From: Leucobacter luti | GTDB lineage: Bacteria > Actinomycetota > Actinomycetes > Actinomycetales > Microbacteriaceae | Length of the DNA stretch: 64,000 bases | Direction of reading: 5' to 3' | NCBI RefSeq assembly: GCF_004217175.1 | Contig: NZ_SHKI01000004.1 | Coordinates: 458,730 to 522,729 of the forward strand | Shown here: in pieces, positions 62,906-64,000 of the stretch | How positions within the stretch are numbered: position 1 is the stretch's first letter | Layout: every line of letters starts with the position of its first letter | Notes under the pieces: generated by a model | What the model saw: only the letters and a program-made list of their open reading frames with translations | Told to the model about the DNA's origin: nothing | The model's database searches: none | Position numbers and translations under genes: made by a program

Positions 62906-64000
62906 ATGTGCGGCATCGTCGGTATCGTCTCGTCCGAACCCGTCAACCAGCAGATATACGACAGCCTCCTGCTCCTGCAGCACCGCGGCCAGGATTCAAC
63001 CGGCATCGCAACGCTCGAGGGCGATTTCTTCCACATGGTGAAGGCGCGCGGCCAGGTCCGTGAGGCCTACCGCACGCGCGACATGCGCCAGCTCGCGGGC
63101 ACCGTCGGCCTGGGCCACGTTCGCTACGCGACCCGCGGCAACGCGGCCCGCGAGGAGGAGGCGCAGCCGTTCTACGTGGGCGCCCCCTACGGCATCATCC
63201 TCGTGCACAACGGCAACCTCACGAACACGCGTGAGCTCACCGCCGAGCTCTACAACGTTGACCGGCGGCACCTGAACACGCACTCGGACACCGAGCTGCT
63301 GCTCAACGTGCTCGCGAACGAGCTGCAGGCCGGCATCGCCGGGCTCTCCCTCGACGAGGATCAGATCTTCGACGCGGTGACCCGCGTGTACGAGCGCGTC
63401 GAGGGCTCGTACGCGTCGATCGCCCTGATCGCCGGCTACGGCCTGCTCGCGTTCCGCGACCCGTTCGGGATCCGCCCGCTCGTGCTCGGCAAGCGCACGG
63501 GGAAGACGGGCACAGACGAGTGGATCGTCGCCTCGGAGTCGCTCGTGCTCGAGTCCGGCGGCTACGAAATCGTGCGCGACGTGGAGCCGGGCGAGGCGAT
63601 CCTCATCACCCCGGACGGCGCGATGACCTCGCGCCGCTGCTCCACGCGCTCCGAGCTCGTGCCGTGCGCGTTCGAGTACATCTACCTCGCCCGTCCCGAC
63701 TCGGTACTCAGCGGCATCTCGGTGTACGACGCGCGCCTGCGCCTCGGCGAGTCGCTCGCGGAGACCGTCGCCGAGCAGATCCCCACGGGCGACATCGACG
63801 TCGTCATGCCGATCCCCGACTCCGGGCGCCCCAGCGCGATGCAGATGGCGCAGAAGCTCGGCATCCCGTACCGCGAGGGCTTCTTCAAGAACCACTACGT
63901 GGGCCGCACCTTCATCATGCCCGGCCAGGCAGTGCGCAAGCGCAGCGTCCGGCAGAAGCTCAACGCGATGAGCACCGAGTTCGCCGGCAAGAACGTGCTC
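62906..64000 (+). CDS. purF: amidophosphoribosyltransferase, 3' end outside window
   Basis: First committed step of purine synthesis: transfers glutamine nitrogen to PRPP. 365 residues are visible. N-terminal Cys2 (MCGIVGIV) is the glutaminase nucleophile, with no propeptide. LLLQHRGQDSTGIA, HVRYATRG, HNGNLTN and FGIRPLVLG mark the Ntn-type glutaminase domain, and the phosphoribosyltransferase half begins with IDVVMPIPDSGRPSAM. AGGGAG lies 10-15 bases before ATG 62906. Divergent from purM. Confidence 0.96.
   Translation, partial: MCGIVGIVSSEPVNQQIYDSLLLLQHRGQDSTGIATLEGDFFHMVKARGQVREAYRTRDMRQLAGTVGLGHVRYATRGNAAREEEAQPFYVGAPYGIILVHNGNLTNTRELTAELYNVDRRHLNTHSDTELLLNVLANELQAGIAGLSLDEDQIFDAVTRVYERVEGSYASIALIAGYGLLAFRDPFGIRPLVLGKRTGKTGTDEWIVASESLVLESGGYEIVRDVEPGEAILITPDGAMTSRRCSTRSELVPCAFEYIYLARPDSVLSGISVYDARLRLGESLAETVAEQIPTGDIDVVMPIPDSGRPSAMQMAQKLGIPYREGFFKNHYVGRTFIMPGQAVRKRSVRQKLNAMSTEFAGKNVL

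Noticed and set aside
62996..63895. 299-codon minus-strand frame opposite purF
   Set aside because: purF has a full set of family motifs on the plus strand. The opposite frame is Arg/Glu/His-rich shadow.

Overview
The window is high-GC DNA from an actinobacterium. It carries mtrA-mtrB-lpqB, a WhiB-family regulator, carD, senX3-regX3 with phoU, long-form hpf, a DUF5719 protein, a PdtaS-type kinase and a gluABCD-type operon. Gene content and order fit the family Microbacteriaceae, and a Leucobacter-like organism is my best guess. That guess is inference from content, not a sequence match. I support 57 protein genes, two of them cut by the window ends, and one tRNA gene. There is no rRNA, CRISPR array, prophage or recognisable insertion sequence.

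Layout. 0-3.2 kb: a secreted Ig-like surface protein behind a DtxR/IdeR-like site, msrB, a nitroreductase and a DUF606-type transporter. 3.2-11.3 kb: a repeat cluster, tRNA-Thr(TGT), a membrane-anchored DsbA-like protein, secA, furA-katA, a polyprenol-phosphate mannose synthase and hpf. 11.4-22.8 kb: comF, lpqB-mtrB-mtrA, a repeat-rich gap, a degenerate zincin, a DUF5719 protein, a 1123-residue membrane glycosyltransferase and whiB. 23-32.3 kb: truB, rbfA, infB and ylxR on the minus strand, interleaved with plus-strand DUF2871, mutY, DUF805, AraC and VOC genes. 32.4-38.9 kb: a glutamate-type ABC operon (gluABCD), then a TAXI binding protein translationally coupled to a two-component system. 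39-43 kb: nusA with a triplicated 3' end, a YiaAB protein and proS. 43-51.7 kb: a protein O-mannosyltransferase, a PspC-linked two-component system facing a PspC operon, a PdtaS kinase and an Rv3235-family protein. 51.7-64 kb: rlmB-cysS, phoU facing senX3-regX3, a PolA-like polymerase, a lipoprotein facing carD, ispD-ispF, and purM facing purF.

How the genes work together. Translation genes (infB, rbfA, truB, nusA, ylxR, proS, cysS, rlmB, hpf) and envelope genes (secA, mtrAB-lpqB, the mannosylation pair, the glycosyltransferase) dominate. Four regulatory circuits can be read from DNA sites: FurA on furA-katA, a DtxR/IdeR-type protein at two loci, RegX3 at a PHO box, and probably an OmpR-family regulator upstream of gluA. 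Sixteen genes have a -10 hexamer ending only 6-7 bases before the start codon, which predicts leaderless mRNA.

Unusual points. Three unrelated genes (hpf, nusA, the PolA-like gene) have tandem duplications that include their own stop codon. A 62-base palindromic element of fixed length occurs four times in two intergenic regions. The classical nusA-ylxR-infB order is split by a 6.5 kb cassette of transport and signalling genes, and rimP is absent from its usual place.
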